Assembly: GCA_034696485.1 (NCBI GenBank)
Contig: JAQIWT010000133.1
Location: forward strand, 1-32,634
Length of the DNA stretch: 32,634 nt
Direction: 5' to 3'
DNA from: Isohypsibius dastychi
Taxonomy: Eukaryota > Tardigrada > Eutardigrada > Parachela > Isohypsibiidae
Shown: positions 10,112 through 20,723 of the stretch, piece after piece
How positions within the stretch are numbered: the first letter of the stretch is position 1
How the letters are laid out: each line of letters begins with the position of its first letter
Translations under genes and position numbers: made by a program
Notes under the pieces: generated by a model
Seen by the model: the letters and a program-made list of their open reading frames with translations, nothing else
What the model was told of the DNA's origin: nothing
Databases searched by the model: none

Positions 10112-10407
10112 CATATGTTTTTGCCGTTATCATCTCGTGTGAATTAAATCGGTTTTGGTTTTTGAAACACTGCCGTGAGACTGGCACACGATTCTTTGTG
10201 AATAGGTTACTAAAAGCATCCCGGCCCGTATTCATACCTAGTTCTTGTTCATATATCTACAACGTAAAATGAGAGACCCATTCTTGTGAGCGGTGATGTT
10301 TTCTTTCCTTGTACTTCTTTTTGACAACCTTCCATCAATTATTACTACACAAAGTGATCTATCAAAGGACAAAGCCAGATGACAGGCTGCATTGGCAACA
10401 CTAGAGC

Positions 10408-12396
10408 TCAACCTTGGATGATGTTCTGGGTGATCCAGTCCAAAGCCTTTGAAGTTCGAGCATAAACACCGGGGTACCCGGGGTCGGCGCAGCCACTGTA
10501 AAATAAATGTCATTGATGGATTTATAGTGGTCAACAGGAAGAGTGTTCCTTACCGTCCCCATGAGGTAACTCCGACCAGTTTAAACGCATCGGTAATCTT
10601 ATCTTTGCAGACAAGTGGGCCACCAGAGTCTCCTTGGCATCTATAATGAACAAAGCCGTTAGATTAGAAAGTTGACCGGTGTATTGCATCTTACGTGTCA
10701 CGGCCGGGTTCGGCAGCGCAGATCATCTGTAAAACCAAAACATTCACGTTTACTTCCCAACCTCAAATCTGATTTCTTACGGTGGGAGTGATGGAACCGT
10801 ACGCGCGGTTGCAGTATTCCTGGTCGCTAATCTTGACAGATGTTTGTTGGAGCTTGTTAGGTTGACCTCCTCCCGATGAAGTGGTTCCCCATCCAGTGAT
10901 GTAGCATTCGGTACCAGCGGCTTCAAGTGCATCATCGACGTCTGGGAGACAAGCTGAGGCAACGAAGGCGTTGAATTGGATAGGCTGAAGAAGTAAACAT
11001 TATACACTAGGAAAAACTTGTTCAAAATAACGAGGTCTTACAGTTTTGGTTTTCAAAAGACAGAAATCTCTGTCGGTGGATGGATAAGTCGAGTATTGAG
11101 GATGGTTGACGATCTTTTCGATTTCGTGGTTAACAGTGTTTTCTGTTGGGGAGGTCAGCGAGTGAGCACCAACACGGGCACGGATGCCTGATGCTGTTCG
11201 GCCAGCGCAGCAATGGGCAGCGGTCATAACCCAACGGTTTGAAATCTGACAATGACAAGCATGTGTTAACTACAGTATATAATCAAGATTTCTGGAAGTC
11301 AGGAGAAAACTCACGATGGTACCACCGCAAAACTGGGAGCCACCGGAGCTAGTGAAGGCGATCTGCCAAGGCCAGCTGTGAGCTTGAGCTTCAACACCTC
11401 CGACGATCTTGTGTCCGCGACGAGAAAGAACTTGAGGGACGACGGATTTACCGCATTGGCTCAGGTCTGGGCATTGTTCATCGATGCCATCGGGACATTC
11501 AGATGTACCTGAAGCAGATATCAGTCTAAACACGATTGTTACCCTGGCTGATATCGTTCCCATCTTACCGTTGCACCATCCACTGTTTGGCAGACAAATA
11601 TCTTCGTGATTTGGGCAGAGACCCACTCCAGCTTTGCACTTTGCAACTGAAATAAGAATGTACAGTTTTAATCAAATGTCCCTTTGGAATAGTTGTTGGA
11701 CTCACCTCGGACAGAGATGTTGAATCCACCGCGGTTAACGGAGCTGTCGGTTTTGAAGTTGACGGTCTGAAAAGATACACGTTAATTCGTTGAATGACTG
11801 GCAAGAATGCTGGTTCTGAAACTCACAGCAACGTTCGAGCTAGTTCGGACTCCAGATGGGCCGGATGAGCCGCAGGATTTGCCCAAGCTCTCGCCGGATG
11901 CAGTATCCACAACCTCGACCCAATCGTAGCTGCAGCTGTTTTCAAGGTCAAAAGACACAGCGTCGAACTACAACGAAGAATAAAGGTCACGTGGGTTTAA
12001 CAGTAGTCAATACTACTGATAAGGTCATCTCTGGAAACCTCGTGCAATCTTGACATATGTGTTTCGGGTAATTTTAAGCACACCGTGTTTTAATCAAATA
12101 TTCTACGCGGAATTAAGCCATTGCTATATTCCTCAGTAACGTTGAGTTCTTTGAGCGATCTACCTGAAGAGGAGACCCTTCTGGTCCTTCGAAGGTCCAT
12201 TGATCAGTGTGGCTGTTGGGGTAGAGGTTTGGAAAGTTTTCCGATTGGAAAGACACGCTTCCAGTGGCGGGGACTTTCAGGTTACCTAAAACAGACTCAT
12301 GAACATACGCACAAACCAACGAGCCACTGCGAAATTCCCACCTCCAGCATTGACGGCAACAGCCAAAACGGCAATCAAAGCACCACAACGAAGCAT
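10408..12396 (-). CDS. Secreted CUB-LDLa-trypsin serine protease with a one-base frameshift after the active-site Ser
   Basis: Minus-strand exons: 12342-12396, 12164-12285, 11827-11967, 11706-11766, 11569-11646, 11315-11508, 11042-11245, 10781-10984, 10695-10726, 10554-10641 and 10408-10495. The product is about 421 residues. Order: signal peptide ([18 protein letters not shown]), CUB domain (about 20-125; [14 protein letters not shown]), LDLa module (about 127-165; ends [11 protein letters not shown]), activation site RRGHK|IVGG, then protease. Catalytic His is in TAAHC, Asp in DRDFCLL, Ser in GDSGG; Asp six residues before the Ser predicts cleavage after Arg/Lys. The protease fold is complete to [15 protein letters not shown]. 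Oddity: in exon 10554-10641 the DNA after GDSGG reads GGTGGGCCCACTTG, one base too many, so the frame runs into a stop after P-T-C-L-Q-R. Without that base the frame restores LVCKD and all later phases fit. It may be a real lesion or a sequence error. A TATTTAA box lies about 50 nt upstream of the ATG. Confidence 0.9.
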
Positions 12397-13569
12397 GTTG
12401 ACGGTAAGTGGTTGTAATGGTTTGCCGAGCTGGAGTGCAGTTCAGTATTAAATAGAGTGTTAAGGTCAGATTTATCGAAATTCAGTTTAGGGAACAATTG
12501 GTACTGATTAGTTGGATCATTTGGTGTTAGGTGCGGAGCGTGATATTGGTGTTACAGTGACAATTGTTCCGGATAGACATATCAGTACTGAGCTGCCGTT
12601 CTTTTGTGCGGACGGTCCCGATATCTATTCTGGTGGGGTGAGTGAAACACTTCCTCATTTAATGACAAGATTCGCGTCGTCATTAACTGATTAGAAACAC
12701 ATGCTTTCAAGGACACAAGCCACGTTTTCTGGTTGCTGATTGTACCAGAAGCTTGGTAATCAGGCTTGTTGTTCGGCCATTATCGCTGGCGCACGACCCA
12801 AGCTTTATCAAGAAAAGCGAATGCTTTATCAAGAAATGTGAACAGCTGGCCGTTCTGGATTGCATATGGCCTTTTGATGGTTTTCCAGAAATCACTGGTG
12901 ATTCAGGTATCTGAATGACAAATACCAAAGAAGGGCGACTACGGGTATGTACAAAGAGAAACAGTTTGTGTCGACAGTAGTTCGCTAGAGTTCATCGAAG
13001 TATTAAAAGCCTACAACCTCGCAGTTTTCAGCCCCAAAAATTCTAACTGAAAATTGGGTCTTTACCGTAGTTTGGGTGTGAGAAACCATTACGAACAGGG
13101 CAGGGGCAAGAAGATGTTGTGGGGCCGAAACGAATCATGATGCAACCCAGTTTATCACGATCTGAAACCACAACACAGTCATCGAAATTCTCAGCAACCC
13201 GGCGTTCTGAATATCCAAGTTTCCTTGTCTGTCTGTACCATGTGGACGGGAATTGTACGCAACTTAGTTCCCGAAAGAAGCATGAACTCAGAAGCGGTTT
13301 TAGGAAGTGCCAAAACCATAACTAACGCGATTAGCGTCACTGATGTGTTCGTGAGGTCTGTTGCGCAATCCCGACCTAGAATAAATTATGCATTCAAAAA
13401 CAACTGCTGAACCGCATGATTTGATTGAAGTTCTCGAAAAGTTTCATCGCCGCCAGGTTTGAGCAGAGCTTGCACAGCCACAACCGGTGATGTATCTCGA
13501 CCACCAAGTAGCTTCCTTGAACATAGCCGACATCCGATGATCAAGTGGTGATTTTCAAGTTTGTTGAGC
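12397..13569. other. Intergenic; one possible orphan plus-strand exon
   Basis: Most of this stretch shows nothing. One plus-strand candidate runs from 12512 (after acceptor ACTGATTAG) to about 12637 (GGTGGG|GTGAGTG). Its 42 codons look protein-like (GVTVTIVPDRHISTELPFF). A following frame at about 12712, after TTTCAAG, would continue in phase to a stop (DTSHVFWLLIVPEAW). No ATG and no family resemblance were found, so this could be a decayed gene fragment or chance. The promoters of the CUB-protease (minus) and the CASD1-like gene (plus) must both lie here. Confidence 0.3.
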
Positions 13570-14732
13570 ATGAAGCCACACCAGCAACACGAACGGACAA
13601 CATCATTCTCATTTCGGGGTGCGCAACAGAAGAAAAGGCTCTTTCTCTTCGGGATCTTCTTGACAGCTCTATACTTGTTCGTCAACAGCGGAGACCCTCA
13701 CCAAGCAAGATGTCTCAGGATACTGGACATATCGTCGGATCTTGTCGAAACTGTCCGAGACAGAGAATGGACTCCGGATGGCTGCTCCTTGATACCGTAT
13801 CCGCTCAAAGGTCATGGGTATGTACGCTATGCAGAACAGGATACTAGACTGCGACAGTGCTGAAAAACGATGTTTCAGGTGGCGTCTTCAAAGGTGCTTG
13901 CACTATTTGCCATCTCTCACCCAGAGACGACGAACACACGTCCTTTTGATTGGCGATTCGAGAATCAGACAGCTGCAAATTAGCTTCCATGACAGAATGG
14001 AGAAGATCACAAGCAAAGCCTGTGATGTTCCAAAACTGGAAATGCTGAACTCCAACCAATCACTCCAACAAATCTGCAAATCAATCAAGACAAACCTTAC
14101 AATGCCGTTGCATCAGTCATTGATCAGGGTCTACCCCGGACATGGCCTTGTCCTTCAACGCCACTGGATGGCTTACTTTGAGAAAGAAAATGTCGGACAA
14201 CTTTTCAATGCTTTGTTGTACGGAACAGAACCGAAAGAGCTGCCGAATGTGATTATTATCAGCGCGGGGTTGTGGCAGATTACCAAAAGATGTCACATAC
14301 AGAATGCCACCGTAGACGAATGTGCAGCATTCCACAAGAGGTTTGCACGCTGACGCCTCAAAAAAACAACAACAGTCAGGTTGATGTTTTCACAGGAAGT
14401 TTCTAGAACTTGAATCGGATTTGAGGGAGTTGAGCAAACGAACCACAGTAATCTGGGCAGCGCAATTTCACATCAGTCAGAAACGACTCAGGTGGAACAT
14501 CACCAACGAAATCGAGCTGACCGATATATTTAACAGAGACGCTGAAAATATTCTGAAAAGAACGAACGTCCATTATTGGTGGTCCTACAAGCAGATCTTT
14601 GCGTTCTTGCAAGACAGCTACGATGGATTTCATCTCGGACCACAAAGTCAATCTACCAGTGTTGAGATTATCATAAATGTTCTATGTAATCCGGTGAAAG
14701 AAATTCAGGCCGGTTATTGTTGCAGTAACTGA
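13570..14732 (+). CDS. SGNH-fold protein like the N-terminal luminal domain of CASD1, membrane-anchored, no acyltransferase half
   Basis: Exons 13570-13817, 13879-14340 and 14396-14732; introns of 61 and 55 nt; 348 residues. A basic N-terminus precedes one hydrophobic segment (about residues 24-38), so it is probably a type II membrane protein of the Golgi or ER. The order then matches CASD1-like and PC-esterase-like proteins: WTPDGCSL, RLQRCL, the nucleophile block LLIGDSRIRQL (GDSR 108-111), a conserved-position NVIIISAGLW, VIWAAQF, and the final catalytic DGFHLG (D313, H316), followed by INVLCN. CASD1 transfers acetyl groups to sialic acid and carries a large multi-span domain after this one; here the protein stops 20 residues after the SGNH domain. 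Ser, Asp and His are all present, so an esterase or O-acetyltransferase is plausible. The ATG is the first after an in-frame stop. Assignment to the CASD1 branch rests on motif resemblance. Confidence 0.85.
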
Positions 14733-14744
14733 AACTTGCACGCT

Positions 14745-14750
14745 TTTTAT
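14745..14750 (-). terminator. AATAAA polyadenylation signal for the RING gene
   Basis: AATAAA on the minus strand, about 210 nt beyond the RING stop codon at 14961, lies between the convergent CASD1-like and RING genes. Its use is inferred from position only. Confidence 0.4.
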
Positions 14751-14960
14751 TGCTGAATGTTTCATGGAAACATTCACGTGAAGTACATTTTTACATTAGT
14801 TCTCTAAAATCGGTAAAATTGAATGATCCACAACATGATGAAACTAACTACGTACCATATGCAACAAAATATTAAGTTGATCAAACGATAACGCGAAAAT
14901 ATAATATATGGCGAGATAAAATTAACGAAAGCTCAAACCTGGAAAATGGCGTGTGTGCAT

Positions 14961-15766
14961 TTAACCACCGAGAAAGAACCAGAAGAGGAAGATGATCAAG
15001 ACAGCTGCTCCGACGCGGAAATGGTTCAGATATTCTTGTAGCTGCTGTCTAGCTGGGGATTTGCTGAGACTGTTGTACATAGTGGTAATGGCGGTTTTGT
15101 CGCGGTAAGTTAACGTTTGACGGCGGTGGATTATCTCAGTAGGGAATGCAGCTTCCACCACATCGCGCATACTTCTCATGATCGAGACGGATTCTAAACC
15201 ACAAAAAAATTAAGGTCATGTCTTAGAAAGAACAATGCTTCAAAAGTTAGACTACGTGACCGGAAGTGGGAAGAGTTTTTTGATTGATTCAGTAGAAGAA
15301 TGGACATGATACGTACTGCTGTTTCCATCCCGACAAACGCAGCAAACAACTTGCTCGTCAGCCCTCCTGGCAAAATCATGGGCCAGGCAATGCAGACAAA
15401 AAACGTGACCACAATCGAGTCCAACGGGATCGAGGAGCAGATCTGTGCAAATGGTGCATTCCAGGGAACGGCGGATACGCTCAACCACTGAAAGCTCTTC
15501 ACTCGAATTTCCTAAGAACAAATGGATCAGAAAAAAAGAAAAATTTACGAAGAATTTAAATATGTATGCTAGACGAAACTCTTTACCCAAATCCTGACTA
15601 TTTGGCTCTGCTGATTCCTTCCCAGAGGGCTTCTTCTTCAGATGAACCCGTTCTCTGCAAACATGGAGCAAGAAGTATATTGTATTGGTAAGCTAAGAAG
15701 GATTCAGCAAATAACTCACAGAACATATTTCCGGACTTTCTTCAAACTAAATGCGTTATGACTCAT
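14961..15766 (-). CDS. Tail-anchored RING-finger E3 ubiquitin ligase
   Basis: Minus-strand exons 15720-15766, 15587-15654, 15317-15511 and 14961-15193; 180 residues; every junction is in phase. The N-terminus is basic (MSHNAFSLKKVRKYV). A C3HC4 RING spans residues 57-98: CTIC (57-60), DCGHVFC (C72, H74, C77), C80, then C95 and C98 in CCVC. The C-terminal 17 residues are hydrophobic (VGAAVLIIFLFWFFLGG), the only membrane segment, so the protein should be tail-anchored with the RING in the cytosol, on ER, mitochondria or another organelle. It would pair with an E2 enzyme to ubiquitinate membrane-associated targets. I do not recognise an ortholog. The ATG at 15766 gives the first coding exon, joined at phase 2 to the acceptor TTTGCAG. 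Confidence 0.88.
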
Positions 15767-16607
15767 CCTTAAGATTTGACTATGGAAAGGCGAAGAACTC
15801 CTTCCTCGTGGTCAATTCCAGGTGGTTCTTTTTTCCACGAGATGAATAACAAACACGAAAACTGGGAACAAAGTTGAATGGAACAAAGATTCAAGACAAT
15901 AATGTTGATAATCGAAGAAGGAGAATCGGAACGACACGAATGCGGAATTCGACGGATGGTGATGTGGAAGTTCCAGATTTCTGGGGCCACGCTGCTGCGT
16001 GAACAGCTACGAACTCTGATTCATTTCCTCCGCACATTTCAGATAACAAGAATGTTTATAGGGCCGGAATTCTTTAGATAACAATGGACTTTCTCTCAGT
16101 TCATGTTGATTCGAGAAAAGTTGATATTTACATGCGTAATAGTAGCCCGGCTGACTGCAGGCGGGCAGCCGTGGTAGCAAAAACCTCTACCAGGTTACCG
16201 GGTACCGAGTGCACGCTGCCCTGCGTAGAGCAAAGGTCATCGTCATCATGGGTTTTCTGAGAATTTTCAGGATTAGCTTAAGCTTTTCTCCATGTCCGGT
16301 GTGTCACCAAGTAGAATCTGGAACAGTATCACAATAGCTTTAAGCATTCATTCATCGAACCGTTACCAAACTATTCCATACTTACTATAAAGTAAGAGCT
16401 ACTAATCCCGGAAGAAGGAAAGCCAAGTTCATTCCCACGCTTTGTTGTATTAATTGTGAATAAGCTAGCCCGGTATGCCACATTGTTCTATCGCTCGACT
16501 TCCTTGTTTCCTGCTTTCGTTATAATAAGCACTCGAACATGCTTCAAAATCACTTCATCGCAACCAATTTCCTCAGAAAGAGCCATAATCCACTCTAACT
16601 CTGTAAA
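15767..16607. other. Intergenic between divergent RING and trypsin genes
   Basis: Short open frames on both strands (15769-15990 minus, 15878-16081 plus) lack features of real exons. Around 16163-16221 the sequence can fold: GGGCAGC pairs with GCTGCCC and encloses a GGTAG/CTACC hairpin. This is too weak to call an RNA gene. The region should contain both promoters. Confidence 0.4.
16521..16528 (+). promoter_or_regulatory. Possible TATA box of the downstream protease gene
   Basis: TATAATAA lies 80-87 bp upstream of the ATG at 16608, at a spacing that allows a leader of about 50 nt. It is the only clear TATA-like element near the start. Confidence 0.35.
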
Positions 16608-17781
16608 ATGTATCTCCCGGTTTTCTGCGTGATAACGGTCACTCTATCACTGCATACGCAGTGCCTCGATGCATTTGGCTATGTGCCCGAAGTTTACCGT
16701 CCTGTGTACCCTCGATATCCACCGGTTTTTCCAGAGAACGACACTCCTGTTGATGAAGCGACGCACTTCACATTTTTGTCACTCGAAGAGAAATCACAAC
16801 CCATCATAGGTAGACCGGCCATCCTAATTTTACGGTCCAAGATGCTGTAACTCTTAAAGTGCGCAGGTGGAGTTGAGGCCACACCGGGAACGTGGCCCTG
16901 GCAGGTTCGCTTGGGCATCCGGTCAGGTCAGCGGATTAACTTTATTTGCGGAGGAAGCATTCTGAATGAGATCTACATTATCACTGCCGCTCATTGTTTC
17001 GAGAGGTTTGAAACAGTTTTCCTTGGCCAAATCGTTTGAGTTCTCCAACGTTTATCTTTTCCAGTGGTACGAATCAGCAATACGTTGTTCGAGTAGGTGA
17101 CCATTCTTCTCAACGCCGCGATCCTGATGAAGCAGATTACAACGTTCTTCGTCTTCGAATCCACGAAAACTACCAAAGAAACAACAACTTCCAGAACGAC
17201 ATTGCCATTCTGCGTGTCGACCGTCCGATCAGATTCGCAGCGTCAGTTGCAGCGGTGTTACTTCCACAATCTGGAGAGGACCCAGTTGTGGGAATGACTC
17301 AGTGCGCAGTCACTGGCTTCGGACAAACAGGCTCGGGGAATGCACCTTACAGCTTGGTTCTGCGGGAAGCTAGCGTGCAGATCATCTCTCGCAATGACTG
17401 TCGCACTGGAGGCATGTGGGGAACTGCTGTGAAGAACACTAACATTTGCGCGGGTTATCCACAAGGTCGAATCGACGCTTGCAAGGTGAGTTTGGAATGC
17501 GATTCAAAATGGCAGCCTTTTACATCTAAGTCCCGGGGCAGGGTGATTCTGGTGGACCGCTTGTCTGCAAGAACCAACAGACCTCTAAATGGGTTCTTCA
17601 GGGACTGGTTAGTTTCGGATCGACCCAAGGGTATGGTTTAAAAGGCAGCTCAGGTAGAGAAGAGCTCTCCAACCCGTTGTTTTCTAGATGCGGTTTGCCC
17701 GGGAAGCCTGCTGTATATACTCGAGTTGGGGTGTACATCGATTGGATCGAAAGGACGACTGGCTTGAAAGTTCAGTCCTGA
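16608..17781 (+). CDS. Secreted trypsin-like serine protease (S1 family)
   Basis: Exons 16608-16809, 16867-17005, 17065-17485, 17542-17630 and 17688-17781; 314 residues; all phases agree. It opens with a signal peptide ([18 protein letters not shown]) and a Pro/Tyr-rich pro-region of about 45 residues. The activated chain starts IIGGVEA (the activation site follows EEKSQP rather than a basic residue). His is in ITAAHC, Asp in NDIAIL, Ser in DACKGDSGGP; the Asp six residues before the Ser predicts cleavage after Arg or Lys. [20 protein letters not shown] closes the fold. Because the residue at the propeptide cleavage point is Pro, autoactivation by a trypsin-like enzyme looks unlikely; another protease may process it. 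It lacks the CUB and LDLa modules of the protease at 10408-12396. An AATAAA signal is at 17898. Substrate unknown; digestive or immune roles are both possible. Confidence 0.93.
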
Positions 17782-18269
17782 GAATTTGATCTCAAAAGAC
17801 CATTGTTTTTTAAAGAGTTTTTATCATATCAGAATATTTATTTGGTATAGTTTTTATGGACCAGAAGCTATGCAGAGCAAATATACGCCGAAGGATAAAT
17901 AAATAACACTTCTGTCTTCGTACAAAAAGAGAGATTCGAGCTCTACTGCGCCCAACAAGTGGGAAGAGAAAACAAAACAGTAACTATGTACAGAAACACC
18001 ATCAGCACTGACTGAAAGTACCCAAAGATGCCGTCAACGACGGAGCTGCGAGAAATAAATTATGGAACTGGGCTTGCATTTGGGCAAATTGTAAGACTCA
18101 TCATCTGAGCTAAGCCGGGAGCCGGATTCCGGGATCGGGAGGAGCGCGGGGGAAGGGGGAGTGCAAGCCGTAATAAGAGACTATTTCCATCCTTTTTGTC
18201 AACATTTGGCTGAGAGGAAGGAACTGGCAAAATACTTGCGTGGCGTGCAAATTATTATCGCCCAAAAAG
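17782..18269. other. Short convergent 3' intergenic region
   Basis: This is the 3' flank shared by the plus-strand protease and the minus-strand follistatin gene. It holds AATAAA at 17898-17903 (plus) and TTTATT near 17837 (AATAAA on minus). No open frame is supported. Confidence 0.5.
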
Positions 18270-20723
18270 TCACCTTGACTTGATCCCTGTTATCTCGCAA
18301 GCGCCCATTTTCTCGACATGGATCAGTACCCCGAAGGAACATGAGTTCTGTCTCAACTGACACCAGTTGGTGTAGGTCACTCCGTCTGATCCACAAACTG
18401 GACTGTAGTCTGTTGAGTTGCAGCTGAGATCACATCGAACACAACGTGGAATATTGTTCTTGTTGTCTGTCACACAGACTTCTTCCGCCGCACACCTTGT
18501 GTCTTTGCATGACTTTCCAGCTGCAAGATAGAAACACGTCAAGGGTTGACTCTTCCAGTCTTGAAACAATACTGTGGGTACTCACTATCACACTCTCCTC
18601 GATAAGCATACTTGATGTCGAGAACACGATCCTCACATGCTGCTTTGTGAAGATGGCACATTGAATCGTATGTCGTCCCATCAGTTCCGCACATGGGACT
18701 GTATATGTCCGGACATCGGGACATGCAACGCACACAGTGTGGAGTGTGGTCGCTGTCAACTATGCAGTGCTGGTCATCTCGACATTTGACCGTGTCGCAG
18801 GAACCTGAGTGAGCAAAGACATATTTTGTAACAAGTTGCTGAACACGGAAAGTTAGACTTACGTTGGCAGTGCCCTTGGTAGTCAATCCAGTGTTTAGTC
18901 TGCTTTTGGCAGTTGTGGCGATCGAGGTGACATTTGGATTTGAAGGTGACTCCGTGTGCAGCGCAGACATGCTCAGACGTCTTGCTTGAGTTCTTCATTT
19001 GTAAAGTGCAGTAAGACGTGGATGGACACGCGCACCGAGCCTGGCCGTTTTTCACTGAACACACCTCACCGTTCGGACAGTTGATTTTGTCGCACGTCGC
19101 TGTGAAGATCATCACATTAGCAAAGTGTCTGGGTTTTGTTCTGATGCAAACTGCTACCTGAACAAGATTGACAATTTGGTGCACCACCTCCTAGGGCATT
19201 CCAGAAAAATATTTGCCCGTTGTCGTAGTTCTCGCCAGTCCACCCCGCCCGTCCTTGTGCGAGCTTGCAGCATTCATCTTTACCAATTTGCGTCTGGATG
19301 ATATCTTTACAGCGACCTGTACTCGTTATTGTCGACCAACAAACACCACCTGAAATCGCATTTTTTTTTTAGCACACGATTCTCAGTTCACCCCGTGAGT
19401 CATAAATGCATGCGTGAGTGACCGTCTGACGACCAATCACCACCCACTGCGTCATCGTCGGTGCTCAAGCTTGAGCGCACTGTGAACCCGCATATTTTCG
19501 TGCAGAAATTGGTTTCAGCGAAAACCGGCCGATAACGATAATCTGACCCATGGCCGGAGACGCAGAACAGAGTGATTCACTTAGTGACTGGACAGAGCGA
19601 ATGGAGTGTAACCTTGCCCTGTGAGTTCTGCGAATGGACGACGATTATTGTACTACGATCTTTACAATTCGGTGATATTTGGCCAGACAGTATTGTACTT
19701 TCCACAATAAATCACAATTATGGGCGACTATCGCAACGCTCGCTACCATACCGACCGTCTGAGAAGTAATTAACCCGCCACTGTCTGTTCCTTTCCTACA
19801 GTTCAGATAGTGCAGTTGCCCCTGGGCTGTTCTCGATATTCATATCTTTCTCGCTTTGCGCCGGTGAATGATAAAATAATGAACAAGTTGTCAAGCCGGT
19901 CGGTCGGTTATGAACGCAGACCTGGCGCCTGGCTAGCCGCGAAACTCTTTGCACAAACTTTGTTCTCCCATGCTCTTAAAAAGTGGTTCTACTCGAGTTG
20001 GGCAAAAAAGTGCCAACGACCTTGAGAAAGTTCCAAAACATGGCGATGATTTCTGGCTTCGGGGGTTTTTGAGTCTCTCTCCTTCTCAGCGATGGTTTTT
20101 TTCGGGTCGCGGTCAAATAAAGATTACCAGTTGCCTTTCAGATTCACGTATCCACGTCCGACTATGCACTTTCTCAAGCTCGATTATCTTACTCATCGTG
20201 TAGCCTGTTGAGTCTGTTGCGAAATATGCCGCAAAGTTCTCACAGCTCACGCAGAAACTGGATTAAGCATTCACCACTTTCAATGCCCTCTCCTATAATA
20301 ATTTAAATTCTTGTGTTTTACAACTAGATTTTTACACATTTACATACCGAATTTCGTTGTAACAAAGATTTGAGAATATTTAGCGCGCGTGAATGAAACT
20401 GGCGGAAAATTAATGCAAATTGGTTATTATGAACGAATGAAAACGCGGCAGAATGATGGAATTTTGTTCGGCTTTTTAGGCGAGATTTTCAGCTAGACTA
20501 GTATTTGTGAACGAACTTCGGAAAGTCCTAATTGATATAGCCTACATTCGCGAAGAAAAACAACATGCGACGGCATGGCGGAGCTAGTTGAAGCCAAAAT
20601 AAACTTTGCGGATGTCGCTGATGCAACCGCGATTGCGAAATTCACACGATCAAGCTTACCTTCTGTTGAAGATATGATAAGGATGAATGAGACCGCCGCT
20701 AATAAAAATCCACAGATCCGCAT
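18270..20723 (-). CDS. fst: Follistatin
   Basis: Minus-strand exons 20660-20723 (signal peptide), 19158-19349, 18863-19099, 18586-18804 and 18270-18520; 320 residues against about 344 in vertebrates. Exon 2 is the follistatin N-terminal domain (GVCWSTITSTGRC, KDECC, WNALGGGAPNC). Exons 3, 4 and 5 each encode one follistatin (EGF-like plus Kazal) module: CPNGEVC/HVCAAHGVTF/YQGHC, CRDDQHC/MCGTDGTTY/YRGEC and CAAEEVC/VCGSDGVTY/EKMGAC. That order of one N-terminal domain and three modules is diagnostic. The protein is secreted and, in this family, binds and blocks activin and some BMP ligands. Exon 1 is 1.3 kb upstream; it encodes a hydrophobic signal peptide starting MRICGFLLAAVSF and ends EG|GTAAGC at the right phase. 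The last ten residues are not acidic, unlike long vertebrate follistatin. A plus-strand frame covers exon 1 and is probably a shadow. Confidence 0.93.
19350..20659 (-). other. Follistatin intron 1, no other gene seen
   Basis: The intron separates the signal-peptide exon from the first structural exon. Short frames at 19572-19769, 19810-20025 and 19949-20203 (all plus) have no supporting features. A long first intron often holds regulatory sequence, but no specific site is recognisable. Confidence 0.5.

Noticed and set aside
13386-13685. Minus-strand 99-codon frame with Cys-rich start
   Set aside because: It is antisense to the first exon of the CASD1-like gene, has no ATG-led support or splice sites, and no recognised motif.
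16171-16230. Possible tRNA gene from the GGTAG / GGTTACC motifs
   Set aside because: There is no acceptor stem of seven pairs, no anticodon arm of normal size and no TTCGA-type T-loop.
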